From an uncultured Paracoccaceae bacterium (GTDB lineage Bacteria > Pseudomonadota > Alphaproteobacteria > Rhodobacterales > Rhodobacteraceae), in contig CANMIX010000020.1 of the NCBI GenBank assembly GCA_947497985.1, forward strand, positions 1-33,263: DNA of 33,263 nucleotides. Reading direction: 5' to 3'. The notes below the pieces were generated by a model, which made no database searches, was not told the DNA's origin, and saw only the letters and a list, made by a program, of their open reading frames with translations. Positions 1 to 8,832 of this stretch are shown here, piece by piece. The translations under genes and the position numbers were made by a program. Numbering within the stretch: the first letter of the stretch is position 1; each line of letters opens with the position of its first letter.

Positions 1-570
1 ACCGCTGAGAATGCAGTTCCAGGATCACAGAGAGATACAACCTACCTTCACGGGGCCAAACATAGCTGATGTCAACGGCCCATTTCTGGTTTGGTTTCTC
101 CACTGCGAAGTCCCGGTCCAACAGGTTTGGCGCAATATTGAATTTGTGGTCACCGCCGTCCAGGTCGATCTCTTTCAGCTCTTCTATCACCCGTGGCCTG
201 CCGTAGCTGCCCAGGCTGAGAGGGGACTGTTCTTTGATGTGAGCCAAAGTGACAAGATCAGACCGCTGCCTGTGGCTGGCTGGGCGGTTACGAAAAGCCC
301 GCAAGCCTCGGGGACTGACATCCATGACGTCACACAGCCGGTGGCTGGGAAAGCTGTTACGGTGTCCCTCCCCTCTCATCGAAGCTGCGTTTCGACTGTC
401 AGACAGTGGATGAACCTAAACCTCATGGCTTTTGGCGCGCGAAGAACTGCGTTACCTTCATCGGGAAAACGCCCCACCGAGGCCTTTCCTGATCCTCTTC
501 AGTTTAGGATCTCTCTCTTCTCCTTGAGAATGCAGTTTTCACGTCGAAGCCGATCATTCTGCTGAGCCGC
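1..570 (-). pseudogene. IS3-family transposase remnant
   Basis: Read leftward, the sequence encodes recognisable pieces of an IS3-family transposase in more than one frame. From right to left these are an OrfA-like coiled-coil tail (QQNDRLRRENCILKEKREIL, about 505-560), an OrfB N-terminal part (CDVMDVSPRGLRAFRNRP, then LAHIKEQSPLSLGSYGRPRV, about 180-340), and the start of the catalytic core (FNIAPNLLDRDF, then NQKWAVDISYVWPREG, about 1-150). The core segment keeps the first catalytic Asp (WAVDIS). Relative to intact relatives, about 35-45 residues are missing in frame between EELKEIDL and FNIAPN, and stops and frame changes interrupt the N-terminal half. The left end runs out of the window, so the C-terminal part was not seen. 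I infer an inactive, decaying copy. Confidence 0.8.
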
Positions 571-1213
571 ATTCAATCTATCACCTGAGATCGTTAGAAA
601 CCGACACTGGTTATCATCGTTAACCGACAGGCCTTCACTCCCCAACCGGCAGTGTTCATCAGGTTGAAGGTGCCTTTAACCCACTTTAATCGAGGGGAGC
701 AAATTGGGGAACCGCGGAGCCTCGACTGTCGTCGTGGTTCCTGCACATTACAAAGAGGTGGATCGCTCGTGCTCATTGCGGTTGAGCGTTCACTACTATT
801 TTTAGTGAATTCGTAACAGAGCATTGGCCAGAAGCGCGTAGACCTCAAATATCGAAGCGTTTCTGGCCAATGTGGGATTTGACGCTTTATCTGCATAAAC
901 GTGGCTTCGTCTGACATCACGACCGGCCCTTTGCAGACATTGAACCGGCAACGCCGCCGCCGCGTTGCGGCCCGTCAGAGGAGACATTCGCCGCATCCGC
1001 AAAACTCGTGGATCGGTGAATTCACAATCTGCGGACAAAGCCGAAGTTGTTTTTCTGCGCTCATCGTCGGCTGTGCGCTTTTCACAAAGCGGCAGCTCGC
1101 AAATATCCAGCCGACAATTTGAACGCGTTTCTAAATACGCACATCCTCCAACGCCGTCATTGACTATGATATTGAAACACCCAAAGCATTGCGAAGATTT
1201 GGCCTGAAGCCCC
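571..1213. other. Intergenic region without a supported gene
   Basis: This gap lies between the transposase remnant and the proC-like gene. Several short open frames exist on both strands, but none has a ribosome binding site, family motif or codon pattern I trust. Around 930-1100 there are phrases such as CTGCGGACAAAGCCG and GCAGACATT that resemble the degenerate TGGGCT/CGGACATT-type intergenic repeats seen elsewhere in this window. I see no terminator with a clear T-tract after the reductase gene. Confidence 0.5.
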
Positions 1214-2017
1214 CTAGGACAGCGCGCGGCTTCGCGCCGAAGCCGCCTTTAGCGTCTTATGAACAAGGGTGTTTAGGGCCCTACCGCCCAGTAAAACCTC
1301 CAAGCCCGCCTGTGTGGTGCCAACTGGTGAGGTTACCTCTTCACGCAGAACCTTTGGCGGCTCACAGGTTTCGTTCATAAGCCGACTTGCCCCGTACACG
1401 GTCGTGATTGACAACTCAGTGGCAAGTTCACGTGACAGGCCCAGATTACAGCCCGCGTCGATCATCGCTTCCGCGAACGAAAAGACATAGGCCGGACCAG
1501 AGCCTGAAAGAGCCGTCACGGCATGCATTTGCTCTTCGGATGACAGAAGGACCGTTTTGCCAACCGCCTGCATCAAGGCCTCTGAAAGGGCGCTTTGCGT
1601 GCTGTTGACCTCAGGGCTTGCGATCAAAGCTGTAATCCCGGCACCAATCGCAGCGGGTGTATTAGGCATGGCTCGGACAACAGGCGTTTTCGGCCCAAGT
1701 AGATCCTGAAAGGTCTGAATGGGTGTACCTGCGGCGATGGACACAAAGAGCGTGTCACCGTTCCCAAGCGGGCTTAGCCCATCCAGCACCTGTGACACCG
1801 CTTGGGGCTTCGTTGCGACCACCACCGCATCAACCGCTTCCGGCATTTCATTCACATGCAATCCCTCTGCCCTAAGGGCCAAGAGCCAGTCGGCAGGGCG
1901 TGGGGCAAAGACGGCGATCTGCGACGGTTTGATGCCAGCTTTCAGCCAACCTCGCAGCAGCGCACCGCCCATTTTCCCACATCCCACAAGCAGTAATGAG
2001 CCGTTCAGGGAGATCAT
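1214..2017 (-). CDS. proC: Pyrroline-5-carboxylate reductase-like oxidoreductase
   Basis: This 267-residue protein has the P5C reductase fold. An N-terminal Rossmann motif GCGKMGGA (residues 12-19) binds NAD(P)H, a VRAMPNTPAAIGAG segment follows, and the C-terminal helical dimerisation domain carries ALSGSGPAYVF and the family signature VTSPVGTTQAGLEVL (usually VTSPGGTT). The length is normal. The family reduces delta-1-pyrroline-5-carboxylate to L-proline in the cytosol. Its start overlaps the stop of the upstream aminotransferase gene by 4 nt (ATGA), so the two are translationally coupled. It is the last gene of an operon with an amino-acid ABC importer, which suggests a catabolic role on an imported substrate rather than housekeeping proline synthesis. 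Another cyclic imine as substrate is possible. Confidence 0.88.
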   Translation of the reverse strand: MISLNGSLLLVGCGKMGGALLRGWLKAGIKPSQIAVFAPRPADWLLALRAEGLHVNEMPEAVDAVVVATKPQAVSQVLDGLSPLGNGDTLFVSIAAGTPIQTFQDLLGPKTPVVRAMPNTPAAIGAGITALIASPEVNSTQSALSEALMQAVGKTVLLSSEEQMHAVTALSGSGPAYVFSFAEAMIDAGCNLGLSRELATELSITTVYGASRLMNETCEPPKVLREEVTSPVGTTQAGLEVLLGGRALNTLVHKTLKAASARSRALS

Positions 2018-2961
2018 CCGCGGCGGGCTTTCTGGTCTTGGATGTTCTGGGCGATCAGCTCTTTGTAGAGTGTGCGAATACGCGCCATTACCGGGCGGTC
2101 GCCGTCTCCGATTGTCTTGCCATCAATTTCAGCAACGGGCGTTTGCGCCCCAAACGTCCCGGTCAAGAAAGCTTCGTCGGCTCCATAAGCTTCGTATAGG
2201 GAATAGTTCTTTTCCCTGACCGGAATACCATTGTTGCGGCAAATATCGATTACTTTTTGGCGGGTTACGCCGTTCATACAATAATCGCCGGTGGAGGTCC
2301 AAACCTCGCCACGGCGCACGATGAAGAAGTTGCAGGCGTTTGTTGTGTTCACAAAACCATGCGGATCAAGCATCAGCGCCTCGTCTGCGCCAGCCTGTTC
2401 CGCTTGTAGGCAAGCAATCACGCAGTTCAGCTTGGAATGACTGTTGTACTTGGCATCCTGGCTCATCGGCAGGCCACGCACTTGCGGAACGGTTGCCAAA
2501 CGAATACCCGCTTTTTGCAAGCTATCGACGGGCTTTGAGTGTTCAAGGATCGCTACGACAGTTGGGCCATATTTGCTGAGGTCTGGGTGTTGGAACGGTT
2601 TGGCCTTACGGCCACGCGTGATCATTAGACGGCAATGTGCATCGCCGGTCATTTCGTTCGCGTCGGCGGTTTCGTTCAGAAGATTGTGGATGTCGTCCGG
2701 GGTCATTCCAATGTCGATCGCGACTGACTTAAGTGAATTAAACAAGCGATCCATATGTTCATCAAAGAAGGCCCACTCACCATCGTACAGCCGCATGCCT
2801 TCCCACATACCATCGCCCAGCATGAAACCACTATCATAGACTGAAACCTTGGCGTCTTCCTTACGAACCAGTTCGCCGTTCACCCAGATTTTGATGTTGT
2901 CATTGCGGTCATCACCTTGGGCGGTATGGGTGCTGTGGCTTTTTGTAGCTTCTGCGTTCAT
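2014..2961 (-). CDS. Class IV (BCAT/DAAT-fold) PLP aminotransferase
   Basis: This 315-residue protein has the fold-type IV aminotransferase layout. An N-terminal half contains WVNGELVRKEDAKVSVYDSGF and GMWEGMRLYDG, the PLP Lys is at position 177 (NSHSKLNC), and the C-terminal half contains GVTRQKVIDI and EAFLTGTFGAQTPV. Family members transaminate branched-chain or D-amino acids or related amines. The glutamate that usually contacts the PLP pyridine nitrogen (GFVxEG) is replaced: the segment reads GFVNTTNACNFF, with Thr206 at that place. Such TxN variants form a subgroup whose substrates I cannot name. The gene starts 2 bp after the transporter ATPase stop and overlaps the reductase gene. The context suggests that it deaminates the imported amino acid and feeds an imine or semialdehyde to the reductase. 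Confidence 0.85.
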   Translation of the reverse strand: MNAEATKSHSTHTAQGDDRNDNIKIWVNGELVRKEDAKVSVYDSGFMLGDGMWEGMRLYDGEWAFFDEHMDRLFNSLKSVAIDIGMTPDDIHNLLNETADANEMTGDAHCRLMITRGRKAKPFQHPDLSKYGPTVVAILEHSKPVDSLQKAGIRLATVPQVRGLPMSQDAKYNSHSKLNCVIACLQAEQAGADEALMLDPHGFVNTTNACNFFIVRRGEVWTSTGDYCMNGVTRQKVIDICRNNGIPVREKNYSLYEAYGADEAFLTGTFGAQTPVAEIDGKTIGDGDRPVMARIRTLYKELIAQNIQDQKARRG

Positions 2962-2963
2962 TG

Positions 2964-3710
2964 TTAGTGTCCTAGGATTTGGCTGAGAAATGCTTGTGTA
3001 CGAGCTTGTTGAGGTGCATCGAAAAACGCATCTGGCGCAGCTTCTTCGACGATTTCGCCATCGGCCATAAAGACCACGCGATCTGCGACCTGCCGGGCAA
3101 AGCCCATTTCATGGGTGACACAGACCATGGTCATACCCTCATCCGCGAGGCTGACCATGACATCGAGCACTTCTGAAATCATTTCAGGATCCAAGGCCGA
3201 TGTGGGTTCGTCAAACAGCATGATTTCGGGTTGCATGCACAGAGCGCGCGCTATGGCGACACGTTGTTGTTGCCCGCCTGACAGCTGGCCAGGGTATTTG
3301 TCCGCCTGCTCTGGTATTTTGACTTTCGTCAGAAATTCCAGAGCGGTTTGCTCGGCTTCTATCTGGCTTTGCTTGCGCACCAGCATCGGCGCGAGGGTGC
3401 AGTTTTCAAGAATCGTCATATGTGGAAAGAGGTTGAAATGCTGAAATACCATGCCGGTCTCGCGACGGATCTCATCGATGTTGTCGAGGTTGTCATCCAG
3501 CTCGGTGCCCAACACGTTGATCGATCCCGCGTGGTAATCTTCCAGCTTGTTGATACAGCGGATCAAGGTGGACTTGCCGGACCCTGACGGCCCGCAAATC
3601 ACGATCTTTTCGCCTTTGGCGATCTCAAGATTGATATTCTTTAGCGCGTGAAAGGTACCGTAGTATTTGTCCATTTCAGCGATACGAACGGCGTGGTTCT
3701 GGGGGGTCAT
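2964..3710 (-). CDS. Polar amino-acid ABC transporter ATPase (AapP/GlnQ-like)
   Basis: This 248-residue cytosolic ABC ATPase has all the usual motifs: Walker [10 protein letters not shown], signature LSGGQQQR, Walker [15 protein letters not shown] and the switch His in VTHEMG. It closely resembles GlnQ/AapP-type ATPases that power polar amino-acid uptake. I chose the ATG at 3710 because AAGGAG lies 6 nt upstream and the protein then starts [19 protein letters not shown] longer frame to 3785 would overlap the preceding permease gene without a better start. It sits 10 bp after the permease gene in the same leftward operon. The protein is a close paralogue of the second ATPase at 13152-13910. 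Confidence 0.93.
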   Translation of the reverse strand: MTPQNHAVRIAEMDKYYGTFHALKNINLEIAKGEKIVICGPSGSGKSTLIRCINKLEDYHAGSINVLGTELDDNLDNIDEIRRETGMVFQHFNLFPHMTILENCTLAPMLVRKQSQIEAEQTALEFLTKVKIPEQADKYPGQLSGGQQQRVAIARALCMQPEIMLFDEPTSALDPEMISEVLDVMVSLADEGMTMVCVTHEMGFARQVADRVVFMADGEIVEEAAPDAFFDAPQQARTQAFLSQILGH

Positions 3711-3720
3711 GGCGATCTCC

Positions 3721-4791
3721 TTACCGTTCTGCAACAGCCATGCGGCGTTCCAGATAAGCGCCATAGCGGGACAGCGCGAAAACAAAGACGAAGTAGATCA
3801 GCGCAACAAAGGCGTAGACCTCGACATGGGCGAAATTCCATTCCGAGTTGCCAAAGGCGGCGTTGCCTGATGCGAGAATTTCAAAGAAACCTATGATTAC
3901 GACCAATGAGGTCTCTTTGAATGTAATGACAAATTGGTTGATCGTGGGCGGTAGGGCATTTCGAAAGGCCTGCGGCAGAACGATATATCCGATCCTATGC
4001 CAGTAGCTCATGCCAAGTGCCTTGGCGGCTTCTTCCTGACCGGCTGGCAGGGCTTGCATACCGCCACGAAGGATCTCAGCCTGATAGCATGCAAAGAATA
4101 AAGCATAGCCAAAGATCACCCTGTACAGTTTGTCGCCGATCATCCAGCTGGGCAGCACAAAGGGCAGCACGATAGCAAAGGTAAACATGATCGACAGCAA
4201 AGGCAGCGAGCGGATCGTGTCGATGATCACCCCCATGGTGTTGGAGATCCACGGCAGCTCGGACCTGCGTAAGAGCGCGAACACAATCGCCATGGGCATG
4301 CCAATCAGGGATACGGTCGCAAAGATAAACAGCGTCAGCGACAGCCCGCCCCAGTTCTGTTCGAATACGGGCGTCAGGCCAAAATAGCCGCCGCGCATCA
4401 ACACATAAAAGATACCAAACCCAGTCAGCCAAAGGGCGGAAATCCGTTTCGCATTCCAAAACCAAGGCACGCAGGACAAGCCGACGATCAGCACCATGAC
4501 GACACAGGCGATGCCGGATCGCCATTGCTCTTCATAGGGGTAAAGGCCAAACATGATGAGACGCCAGCGTGCATCGATCACCGCCCAGCAAGCCCCGCCA
4601 GAACCATGGGCGCAAAGGTCGCGATCTTCTGCGGACCACACTGCATTCAAAAGGCCCCAACTGATCAGGTTCCATAGTGCCCAAGCCGCGCATGCACCAA
4701 AGATTAGCGTCAGTGTCGTATCGGTCCGGTTGGAGAAATAGTCCGCGCGCAGTCGCTTGATGATATTGGGATTTTGGTAGGTTTTTGCCAT
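3721..4791 (-). CDS. Amino-acid ABC permease (AapM-like)
   Basis: This 356-residue integral membrane protein is of the HisM/AapM type. It has several hydrophobic segments, including two before a periplasmic stretch, then the conserved permease core with the EAA loop [26 protein letters not shown] that docks onto the ATPase. The length fits AapM-type subunits, which are longer than the roughly 220-residue permeases of simple systems. The cysteine-containing loop near residues 58-70 ([12 protein letters not shown]) is also seen in this type. It starts 4 bp after the AapQ-like gene and is followed by the ATPase gene. It should form a heterodimer with the neighbouring permease in the inner membrane. 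Confidence 0.92.
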   Translation of the reverse strand: MAKTYQNPNIIKRLRADYFSNRTDTTLTLIFGACAAWALWNLISWGLLNAVWSAEDRDLCAHGSGGACWAVIDARWRLIMFGLYPYEEQWRSGIACVVMVLIVGLSCVPWFWNAKRISALWLTGFGIFYVLMRGGYFGLTPVFEQNWGGLSLTLFIFATVSLIGMPMAIVFALLRRSELPWISNTMGVIIDTIRSLPLLSIMFTFAIVLPFVLPSWMIGDKLYRVIFGYALFFACYQAEILRGGMQALPAGQEEAAKALGMSYWHRIGYIVLPQAFRNALPPTINQFVITFKETSLVVIIGFFEILASGNAAFGNSEWNFAHVEVYAFVALIYFVFVFALSRYGAYLERRMAVAER

Positions 4792-4795
4792 GGCG

Positions 4796-5965
4796 TCAGA
4801 CTCTCAGTTGCGTGCCTTTGAGCTTGATTGCGTCGTTCACGCGATTGAGCAGCCAAGCCATGGAATAGTTGATGATCAGGAACCCGCCCATCAGGATTGC
4901 GACCAGCTCAAGCGTCTGACCTGACTGGTTGATTGCGGTCGAAATCACCATGAAGAAGTCGACAAAACCGATGGCGATACCGATGGTGGTCGACTTGAAC
5001 AGCCACACATATTGATTGATCAACGTGGGCATGACAGCCCGGATCGCGAGCGGCAGTTTGATCCGGGTAAAGGTCTGCCAAGGCGTCAGGCCCAATGCGT
5101 GGCCTGCCTCACCCTGGCCCTTAGAAAGAGAATTAAAGCCTGCGCGAACGATCTCACCTATGTATGCTGCGCCGTAGATTGAAATACCGACGATACAGGC
5201 CAGTAATTCGGGTGAAACCCGGATGCCGTCGCGGTAGTTCAGCCCTTTGAGGTATGGGATATTCGGCAAGGTGGTGTCAGGAATGCGGCCAATCCAGAAC
5301 AGAAGCAAAGTTGCAATGACCCAGGCGAGCCAGACGCCGCGCACCAGCTTGGTTTTGCGTATCTGTGGAAGGCGCTGAAGCCGACGCGCAATTTTGATCC
5401 AAAGCACAACTGATAGCGACAGAACCAAAAGCACAACGCTCAGGAAAACCATTATCCCTGAAACGTTTAATCCGGGCAGATAAATGCCACGCCCCGACAG
5501 GAAGGCTACATCAAACAGCGAAACCGCCTCTTTGGGTTTGGGCAATGCCGTCAACAGGGCGTACCAGAAGTAAACCTGTAGCAAGAGCGGAATGTTGCGA
5601 AAAATCTCTACGAATGTTGTGCCGACAAGCTCTGCTATCTTGTTTCCGGACACGCGCATTACGCCGATCACAGTACCCAGAAACGTGGCGCACACCAAAG
5701 AAATCGCACCGATGAATAATGAGTTGAGAATGCCGACCCAAATAACCTTGAGATAGGTGTCAGATGTGGAAAACTCGATCAGAGAAAAGTTCACGCCCCA
5801 ACCGGTCGCCCGGTCAAGAAAACCAAACCCCGAGGTGAGCCCCTGCGCTTCCAGATTGCTGCGCGCAGTCAACGCGAAAATGACAACCAACAGCGCCAAA
5901 GCCGACACAAAGCCGAATTGCCACAGGTCATCGCGCACTGATTTTTTCTTCAATAAGGCGAGCAT
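4796..5965 (-). CDS. Amino-acid ABC permease (AapQ-like)
   Basis: This 389-residue membrane protein carries the AapQ-type layout: an N-terminal TM helix, a periplasmic insertion, and a core with two blocks (FRNIPLLLQVYFWY, then IGEIVRAGFNSLSKGQGEAGHALGL), the latter being the EAA loop. The start ATG at 5965 has GGGAG just upstream. It is separated from the binding-protein gene by a 72-bp gap with a strong GC hairpin and is followed after 4 bp by the AapM-like gene. Together these proteins form the trans-membrane channel of a general or polar amino-acid importer. Substrate range cannot be read from the permease alone. Confidence 0.92.
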   Translation of the reverse strand: MLALLKKKSVRDDLWQFGFVSALALLVVIFALTARSNLEAQGLTSGFGFLDRATGWGVNFSLIEFSTSDTYLKVIWVGILNSLFIGAISLVCATFLGTVIGVMRVSGNKIAELVGTTFVEIFRNIPLLLQVYFWYALLTALPKPKEAVSLFDVAFLSGRGIYLPGLNVSGIMVFLSVVLLVLSLSVVLWIKIARRLQRLPQIRKTKLVRGVWLAWVIATLLLFWIGRIPDTTLPNIPYLKGLNYRDGIRVSPELLACIVGISIYGAAYIGEIVRAGFNSLSKGQGEAGHALGLTPWQTFTRIKLPLAIRAVMPTLINQYVWLFKSTTIGIAIGFVDFFMVISTAINQSGQTLELVAILMGGFLIINYSMAWLLNRVNDAIKLKGTQLRV

Positions 5966-5994
5966 CGAACTCCCTCAGCTATTGCCACATCAAG

Positions 5995-6027
5995 AAAACT
6001 CCCCCCAAGACAATAGACCTCGGGGGG
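5995..6027 (-). terminator. Intercistronic hairpin after binding-protein gene
   Basis: On the transcribed (minus) strand, CCCCCCGAG pairs with CTTGGGGGG (9 bp, one G-U) around a 9-nt loop, followed by AGTTTTC. It lies between the stop of the binding-protein gene and the start of the AapQ-like permease gene. It looks like a leaky terminator or an mRNA-stabilising hairpin that would let the binding protein be made in excess over the permeases. Confidence 0.7.
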
Positions 6028-6037
6028 TGTCGAAGTT

Positions 6038-7051
6038 TTAATCGACAGTCAGGGGATAAAAGACACCGCCGTTGGTGTAGAGCTCGTTCATGCCGCGCGG
6101 CAACGCGTAAGGTTCTGCAATATTGCGGTCAAAGATTTCGCCATAGTTGCCGACCTCCTTGATCAGGTTGTATGCCCAGTCATCAGAAAGCCCGAGACGT
6201 TCGCCATACCCCGGCGTGGTGCCGAGGAATTTTCCAACCTGCGCAGACGGTGGGTTCGCCCGAATTTCATCAACATTGGCTTGGGTGATACCGTTGATCT
6301 CCGCAAACCAAAGCGAAGAGAGCATCCAGTTTTGAACGTCCAGCCACTTGGGATCTCCTTCCGGCACGACGATCGCTTCTGGCTCAAGACCAAGGACGTC
6401 AGGCAAAATCACATGGGCTTCTGGGGCGTCTGATGTTGCCCGCGTCGCGGCCAGCGGTGGAGCGAATAAGATCAGGCCATCACAGCGTTGGCTGAAATAC
6501 GCAGCGCGCACTTCGTCTGCTTTTTCAAAAACCAACACTTCGGCGTCGATTTTTTGTTTTTCCAGATAAGCCGCCAGAACGCGCTCTGTCGAGGTGCCCG
6601 CGGAGACACAAATCGAGCCACCATCCAGATCAGCCACGCTTTCTGCGCCCAGCTCTGCATGCGCCATTACGTGGAATGCGCCAACAAAGTAAGGATTAGA
6701 GAAGGCAAGGTTCAGCTCAGTATCGCGGCTTTGGGTCCAGCCAGACAGTTTGATGACCACATCCAGATCGCCGGATTGCAAGGCGGGCCAACGCTGCGCC
6801 CAACTGATTGGAACAATTTCCAAGTGGCCATCCGATTCACCGAACACCGAAGCTGCAAGCCCTTTGCACAGATCGATATCCATGCCCTTCCAGTTGCCCT
6901 TGTCATCCACCTCTGCAAAGCCAAGGAAGCTGCCGTTGTGTCCGCTACAGAGTAGTTTCCCACGCTCTGTAACAGTTTCCAATCGACCGTCTGCCTGTGC
7001 AACACCTGCCGCAAGCCCGACGGCCGCGACTGCATATTTCAAATATTTCAT
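6038..7051 (-). CDS. Periplasmic amino-acid-binding protein (AapJ-like, divergent)
   Basis: This 337-residue protein starts with a Sec signal peptide (MKYLKYAVAAVGLAAGVAQA, likely cleaved after AQA). It continues with the family-3 solute-binding fold: RGKLLCSGH, WKGMDIDLCKGLAA, WPALQSGDLDVV, and the late AapJ-type block LGLSDDWAYNLIKEVGNYGE plus RGMNELYTNGG. The ATG at 7051 is preceded by GGAGAG; a frame reaching 7462 crosses the operator region and the divergent regulator and is not credible. Size and C-terminal motifs match AapJ/BztA, but the ligand-binding middle (for example VVIKLSGWTQSRDTEL) differs from the usual NTTWT version, so ligand choice may differ. It is the first gene of the operon. 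Confidence 0.9.
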   Translation of the reverse strand: MKYLKYAVAAVGLAAGVAQADGRLETVTERGKLLCSGHNGSFLGFAEVDDKGNWKGMDIDLCKGLAASVFGESDGHLEIVPISWAQRWPALQSGDLDVVIKLSGWTQSRDTELNLAFSNPYFVGAFHVMAHAELGAESVADLDGGSICVSAGTSTERVLAAYLEKQKIDAEVLVFEKADEVRAAYFSQRCDGLILFAPPLAATRATSDAPEAHVILPDVLGLEPEAIVVPEGDPKWLDVQNWMLSSLWFAEINGITQANVDEIRANPPSAQVGKFLGTTPGYGERLGLSDDWAYNLIKEVGNYGEIFDRNIAEPYALPRGMNELYTNGGVFYPLTVD

Positions 7052-7076
7052 CTCTCTCTCCGTGCTGGTCAATTCA

Positions 7077-7130
7077 GTCGACTTTGTGTCGACAAATATT
7101 TTGATCGACGCTAGTCGACATGTAGTCGAC
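7077..7130. promoter_or_regulatory. Cluster of GTCGAC operator-like sites
   Basis: The 136-bp space between the binding-protein gene and the GntR gene contains four perfect GTCGAC sites (7077, 7088, 7114, 7125) and one ATCGAC (7104). They form two pairs, each with 11-bp spacing (one helical turn), and the pairs lie 37 bp apart start to start. FCD-type GntR proteins bind short palindromes of this size, so these are probable operators for the adjacent regulator, controlling both directions. Confidence 0.7.
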
Positions 7131-7187
7131 AAGTCAATAGTTTCGTGATTTTCTACAATTGCCTCCACTTTCAGCGAGAGAAATGCT

Positions 7188-7910
7188 TTGAAAACCAACT
7201 CCACCGAGCAACGCTCTAAACTTGCCGCAACCAAGCGGGGAGGCGGAGCGGCGCTGGTGTACGAAACGATTCGTGATGAGATCTTGGAGCTGACACTGGC
7301 GCCAGGCTCGCCCTTGGATGAAAGCAGTCTGGCCGCGCGATTTGCGATGTCGCGCTCGCCTATCCGTGAAGCGCTGGTCAAACTTGCGGCCAAAGGTTTG
7401 GTCAGAACGCTGGCCAACCGGTCCACAATCGTCGCGCCGATTGATCTAATCGAGTTTCCCAAATTTGTCGCCGCGTTGGATTATGCGCAACGCATCGTGA
7501 CACGGTTGGCCGCATTGCACCGGAGCGATGCCGATTTGGATGAAATGACAAAAGCAGCCGAGCGCTACAACGCCGAATGTAAATCGGGAAACCCACTTCG
7601 GATGTCAGAGGCCAACAAGCACTTCCATATGTGCATCGCAAAGGCGGGCGGAAATCCGTATTTGGCTGAGTTCTATGGTAAGATGTTGGATGAAGGGCGC
7701 AGAATTCTCCATATGCACTACGCGCGCCGTCATGGGGAACAAGATCCCTTTCCTCTAAACTCGGAACATTTTGACATGATCGAGGCCATCCAGCGCAAAG
7801 ATGAGAAGAAAGCGGACCAATTAGCACATGAACACACGCGGATGCTGCATGGAAAATTGGTGGAGTTTATGCGCGTCAACTATTTGGATGATCTAGAAGA
7901 CGACCAGTAG
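7188..7910 (+). CDS. GntR-family (FCD/FadR-type) transcriptional regulator
   Basis: This 240-residue regulator has an N-terminal winged helix of the GntR type (about residues 20-90). The recognition segment is DESSLAARFAMSRSPIREALVKL, followed by a wing (RTLANRSTIVAP). The C-terminal all-helical FCD ligand domain shows the usual His-bearing positions (NKHFHMCIAKAGGNPY, NSEHFDMIEAIQ, LAHEHTRMLH). FCD domains usually bind small organic acids or metals. The start is a TTG at 7188 preceded by GAGAG at moderate spacing; the nearby ATG at 7183 is in another frame. It is divergent from the amino-acid transport operon, which I infer it controls through the GTCGAC sites. Confidence 0.9.
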   Translation: MKTNSTEQRSKLAATKRGGGAALVYETIRDEILELTLAPGSPLDESSLAARFAMSRSPIREALVKLAAKGLVRTLANRSTIVAPIDLIEFPKFVAALDYAQRIVTRLAALHRSDADLDEMTKAAERYNAECKSGNPLRMSEANKHFHMCIAKAGGNPYLAEFYGKMLDEGRRILHMHYARRHGEQDPFPLNSEHFDMIEAIQRKDEKKADQLAHEHTRMLHGKLVEFMRVNYLDDLEDDQ

Positions 7911-8832
7911 GTTGCGCGTTGCGCCAGAACGGCTCACGTTGCCGCCCCGCTCTAACTCATTTTGAATGGAGCGTCTGAGTTCTAAGAAACCTGGCGCGTT
8001 GATTGCCCGGAGCTGTCGCAATCAAGGGTCGTAATATCGAGCCACGAACATACCTGATACCTGGAATTGAAACGCCCTCGGCGGCGTGTCGTCGGTGCAG
8101 CCTTTCAACTGACCAAACACGGACAGTACGCCTGTGAAGAAGGGTATGCGGCGCTACAATATGAGCTAGCTGCGCTTCGGCATGTTTTCTAAAGGCATGG
8201 CGGATGGCCAGAGATTGCAACAAAAACTACGTGCGTAACTGCCAATCGCAAACGCAGCATCATGACAAGTCAGTCGACGGCAGGCAAGGCGGCTTTTCGG
8301 GCGCGATAGAGGCCGTTTCTTAAAAGCAGACTTTAGCTGCGATGCAACATCTTGGTAAAATGGGCTCATCGCGGTCATCCGATGCGATACCGCATCGCTT
8401 CAGGTGGGCTGTGGTTCGACCGTTGTGAACGGCCCTAAGCCGATATTGGTCGCTCCTATTGCCGCTGCATTGCCGCTTCCCCGAAGCAGACATTGCCCCA
8501 TTAGCGCAGCATTTTGACGTGCTGGATGGCGGCATCGCGGACTAAGCGGCCTTATGCACCTGCGGCTATTGCTGACGCAGCATTCGTTCGCACTCGCAGC
8601 ATCGTTTCCTTTGCTGTACGGCAGCGTCGTCAAAGAGGTCATTCACAGGCGCCAAATTTGCCTAAACTCAGACCGCTCCTTCGCCGCAATACAATCCAAC
8701 TTACCAGACGCGGACATACCACCCGTTGAGGTTCCTAGGACGGATGGCCGCGATGCGCGCTTCGCGTAGGCAGAGAAAAACAGCATGGGCCTAAAGTGCT
8801 CTTATGCTTCGGATAGCCAGCTTACAATGCTG
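7911..8832. other. Long intergenic region with degenerate repeat-like sequence
   Basis: About 920 bp lie between the GntR gene and the LysR gene, which converge here. Short frames exist but none shows a family motif, ribosome binding site or believable composition. Segments around 8290-8340, 8400-8520 and 8570-8700 contain phrases such as GAAGCAGACATTG and GTGGGCTGTGG that resemble the group's degraded TGGGCT/GACATT intergenic repeats. It is probably a graveyard of decayed repeats or gene remnants. Confidence 0.5.

Noticed and set aside
11-565. Rightward 184-codon open frame at the left edge
   Set aside because: It is the antisense of recognisable IS3 transposase sequence; the translated product has no family features.
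594-1038. Two leftward frames of 108 and 78 codons in the first gap
   Set aside because: They overlap each other, lack ribosome binding sites and run through repeat-like DNA.
7052-7462. Long N-terminal extension of the first binding protein
   Set aside because: It would cross the GTCGAC operator and the divergent GntR gene and place the signal peptide in the middle of the protein.
8166-8769. Several frames of about 70-80 codons on both strands
   Set aside because: They are mutually overlapping, with no ribosome binding site or known motif, in degenerate repeat-like DNA.
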